Shown here: piece by piece, positions 63,026-64,000 of the stretch | How the letters are laid out: every line of letters begins with the position of its first letter | Numbering within the stretch: the first letter of the stretch is position 1 | Origin: Rummeliibacillus suwonensis | GTDB taxonomy: Bacteria; Bacillota; Bacilli; Bacillales_A; Planococcaceae | Direction: 5' to 3' | DNA: 64,000 nucleotides | NCBI RefSeq assembly: GCF_007896435.1 | Contig: NZ_VCBL01000001.1 | Coordinates: 1,981,068 to 2,045,067 of the forward strand | Notes under the pieces: model-generated | What the model was told of the DNA's origin: nothing | The model's input: only the letters and a program-made list of their open reading frames with translations | Database searches by the model: none | Translations under genes and position numbers: made by a program

Positions 63026-64000
63026 TTAGCCCAATCTTGTTTTTACAACATATTTAGCATAAGCATAAGCAGATCTGTAGCATGGTGCATACTTAAAATA
63101 TTTATTACGTCCACCCTGCGTTACACCAATAGAAAATCTATATAATAAGTAATACCCGCCTAAACTTTTCCCTATAGCTTTCACTCCAGCTTTTTTAGCT
63201 GCCTTTCTAGCTTTTTTTTCAATAACTTTTCTTAATGTTCTTGAATCTTTAATAGTTTTACTAGCATTTTTAGTTAATGTTTCTTTTTTCGCTTTTTTCA
63301 CATCTAAATATCCTTTTATCGAATCGTAAAGGAGCATTCCCATTAAATATGCATCCTTAAGAGTTCCGGTTATTTCATTAGCAACATATAAAATACCCGT
63401 CATTATAGCATAATAAACCCGATTAGGTTTTAATCCATTCGAATCAATATTCATCACTGGATCATTATTCGCATACGTATACCCATTCTGCGACAACGGT
63501 TCATCATCATCACCTGGATGTGGATCTAACGCTAGAAACGCACCGTTCTCTGGATTATAGTATCGAGCTTGTAAATAATAATTTTTAGTTTCCTCATCGT
63601 AATAGTAACCTGCATAGCGGATAGGGTTGTCTTTTGCCACATCGCCTTCTACGGATAAGACATTTCCATAAGCATCGTAACGATAAGAACCTACTTCTTG
63701 GTCCTCTTGATCACGAATGCTTAACACATCACCTCGTTGATTGGTGATGTATTGGTACGTTTTGGTTTGGTAGTTTCCGGATGCCTCTTTTTCTTTCACA
63801 ATTAGTCCAAGTGGTGTGTAGCCATTCCATTCGTAGGAACGATATTGGGTGACTTCACCGTTTTTCTTGACGACTTCCATGTCTAATACTTCATTATTAT
63901 AGAGGTATTCATGGGTTGTATCGCCCACTGTTTTCATGAGGCGAAGTCCATTTTCATCATAGGTATAAGAGGCTACTGTGTTGCCTTCTAATGTTTGAAC
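63026..64000 (-). CDS. RHS-repeat polymorphic toxin, C-terminal part (cut by window edge)
   Basis: At least 324 residues in the window, continuing upstream beyond it. YD repeats (TVASYTYDENGLRLMKTV, YRYDAYGNVLS) lead into the RHS core end RYYNPENGAFLALDPHPGDD, then NGYTYANNDPVMNIDSNG, which marks the border to the variable tip. The 150-residue tip starts LKPNRVYYAIMTGILYVANE and is Lys/Ala-rich with a hydrophobic stretch and a Tyr-rich end. No nuclease motif is recognised. Such proteins deliver a toxin to neighbouring cells; immunity is encoded just downstream. Confidence 0.85.
   Translation of the reverse strand, partial: VQTLEGNTVASYTYDENGLRLMKTVGDTTHEYLYNNEVLDMEVVKKNGEVTQYRSYEWNGYTPLGLIVKEKEASGNYQTKTYQYITNQRGDVLSIRDQEDQEVGSYRYDAYGNVLSVEGDVAKDNPIRYAGYYYDEETKNYYLQARYYNPENGAFLALDPHPGDDDEPLSQNGYTYANNDPVMNIDSNGLKPNRVYYAIMTGILYVANEITGTLKDAYLMGMLLYDSIKGYLDVKKAKKETLTKNASKTIKDSRTLRKVIEKKARKAAKKAGVKAIGKSLGGYYLLYRFSIGVTQGGRNKYFKYAPCYRSAYAYAKYVVKTRLG

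Overview
The window is low-GC Firmicutes DNA, most likely from a Bacillales spore-former of the Planococcaceae type (relatives of Lysinibacillus, Rummeliibacillus, Kurthia); the exact genus cannot be fixed from the sequence. Support: strong Shine-Dalgarno (SD) sites before nearly every gene, frequent TTG/GTG starts, many Bacillus-type families (YozE, YpmR/YpmS, YpjP, YpiP, BrxA, YitT, DUF4183, VmlR, YhfT/YhfS), an S-box upstream of metI-metC and a BirA-type operator upstream of bioY. I saw no rRNA or tRNA gene and no CRISPR array.

Layout. 1-6.5 kb: a CobW-type GTPase cut by the window edge, a CtpB-like protease, a small zinc-ribbon protein, an integrase relic fused to a copied piece of deoD, a DUF4183 surface protein, deoD, yozE and an SH3 protein. 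6.9-16 kb: SAM riboswitch with metI-metC; then, on the minus strand, msrB, msrA, ypmS, ypmR, a DegV protein, dfrA, thyA and a coiled-coil protein. 16-25 kb: two Hsp20 genes (the first with a CIRCE-like operator), YitT, a phosphate permease with its DUF47 partner, YpjP, a 23-residue peptide, an NAD(P)-binding protein, YpiP and BrxA. 25-36 kb: DUF2975/HTH pair, DUF2785, an AT-rich bacteriocin-like precursor with a membrane partner, an EamA exporter behind a mini-ORF and hairpin, cupin, soluble chemoreceptor, LysE exporter, hydrolase. 36-48 kb: 5'-nucleotidase with an N-terminal repeat domain, acyltransferase, orphan holin-endolysin pair, SGNH hydrolase, VOC protein, transglutaminase-like protein. 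48-53 kb: vmlR with an attenuator leader, HlyIII, ZIP transporter. 53.4-61.3 kb: a BirA-controlled operon. 61.6-64 kb: the tail of an RHS toxin with immunity candidates and relics.

Three families of non-coding interspersed repeats fill most long intergenic gaps. RE-A is about 320-380 bp (one short copy 140 bp), has CAGGCGTGTTGATT-type inverted ends and 9-bp target duplications. RE-B is 264-277 bp, has 15-bp inverted ends and 4-bp duplications. RE-C is about 150-215 bp, starts ATAAAGTG and ends GGGATAAA, and occurs singly or in head-to-tail arrays. RE-A and RE-C share an insertable nested hairpin whose outer stem changes on both sides while still pairing, which suggests selection on RNA structure. 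Several copies sit exactly at gene 3' ends.

The most interesting system is the operon at 53.4-61.0 kb. Under one biotin operator it joins the biotin S-component BioY, an acyl-CoA ligase, a thiolase-fold enzyme lacking the usual second catalytic cysteine, two half-size MaoC-type hot-dog proteins, a FabG-like reductase, a complete ECF energy module (two ATPases and the T subunit) and a CHY zinc-finger protein. A truncated nitronate-monooxygenase/FabK-family reductase follows directly. The set reads like a chain-building cycle (activate, condense, reduce, dehydrate, possibly reduce again) tied to biotin need, so a pimeloyl-type precursor route or acyl-group scavenging is a reasonable hypothesis. 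Both bioY and the phosphate permease gene appear to start at AUA codons.
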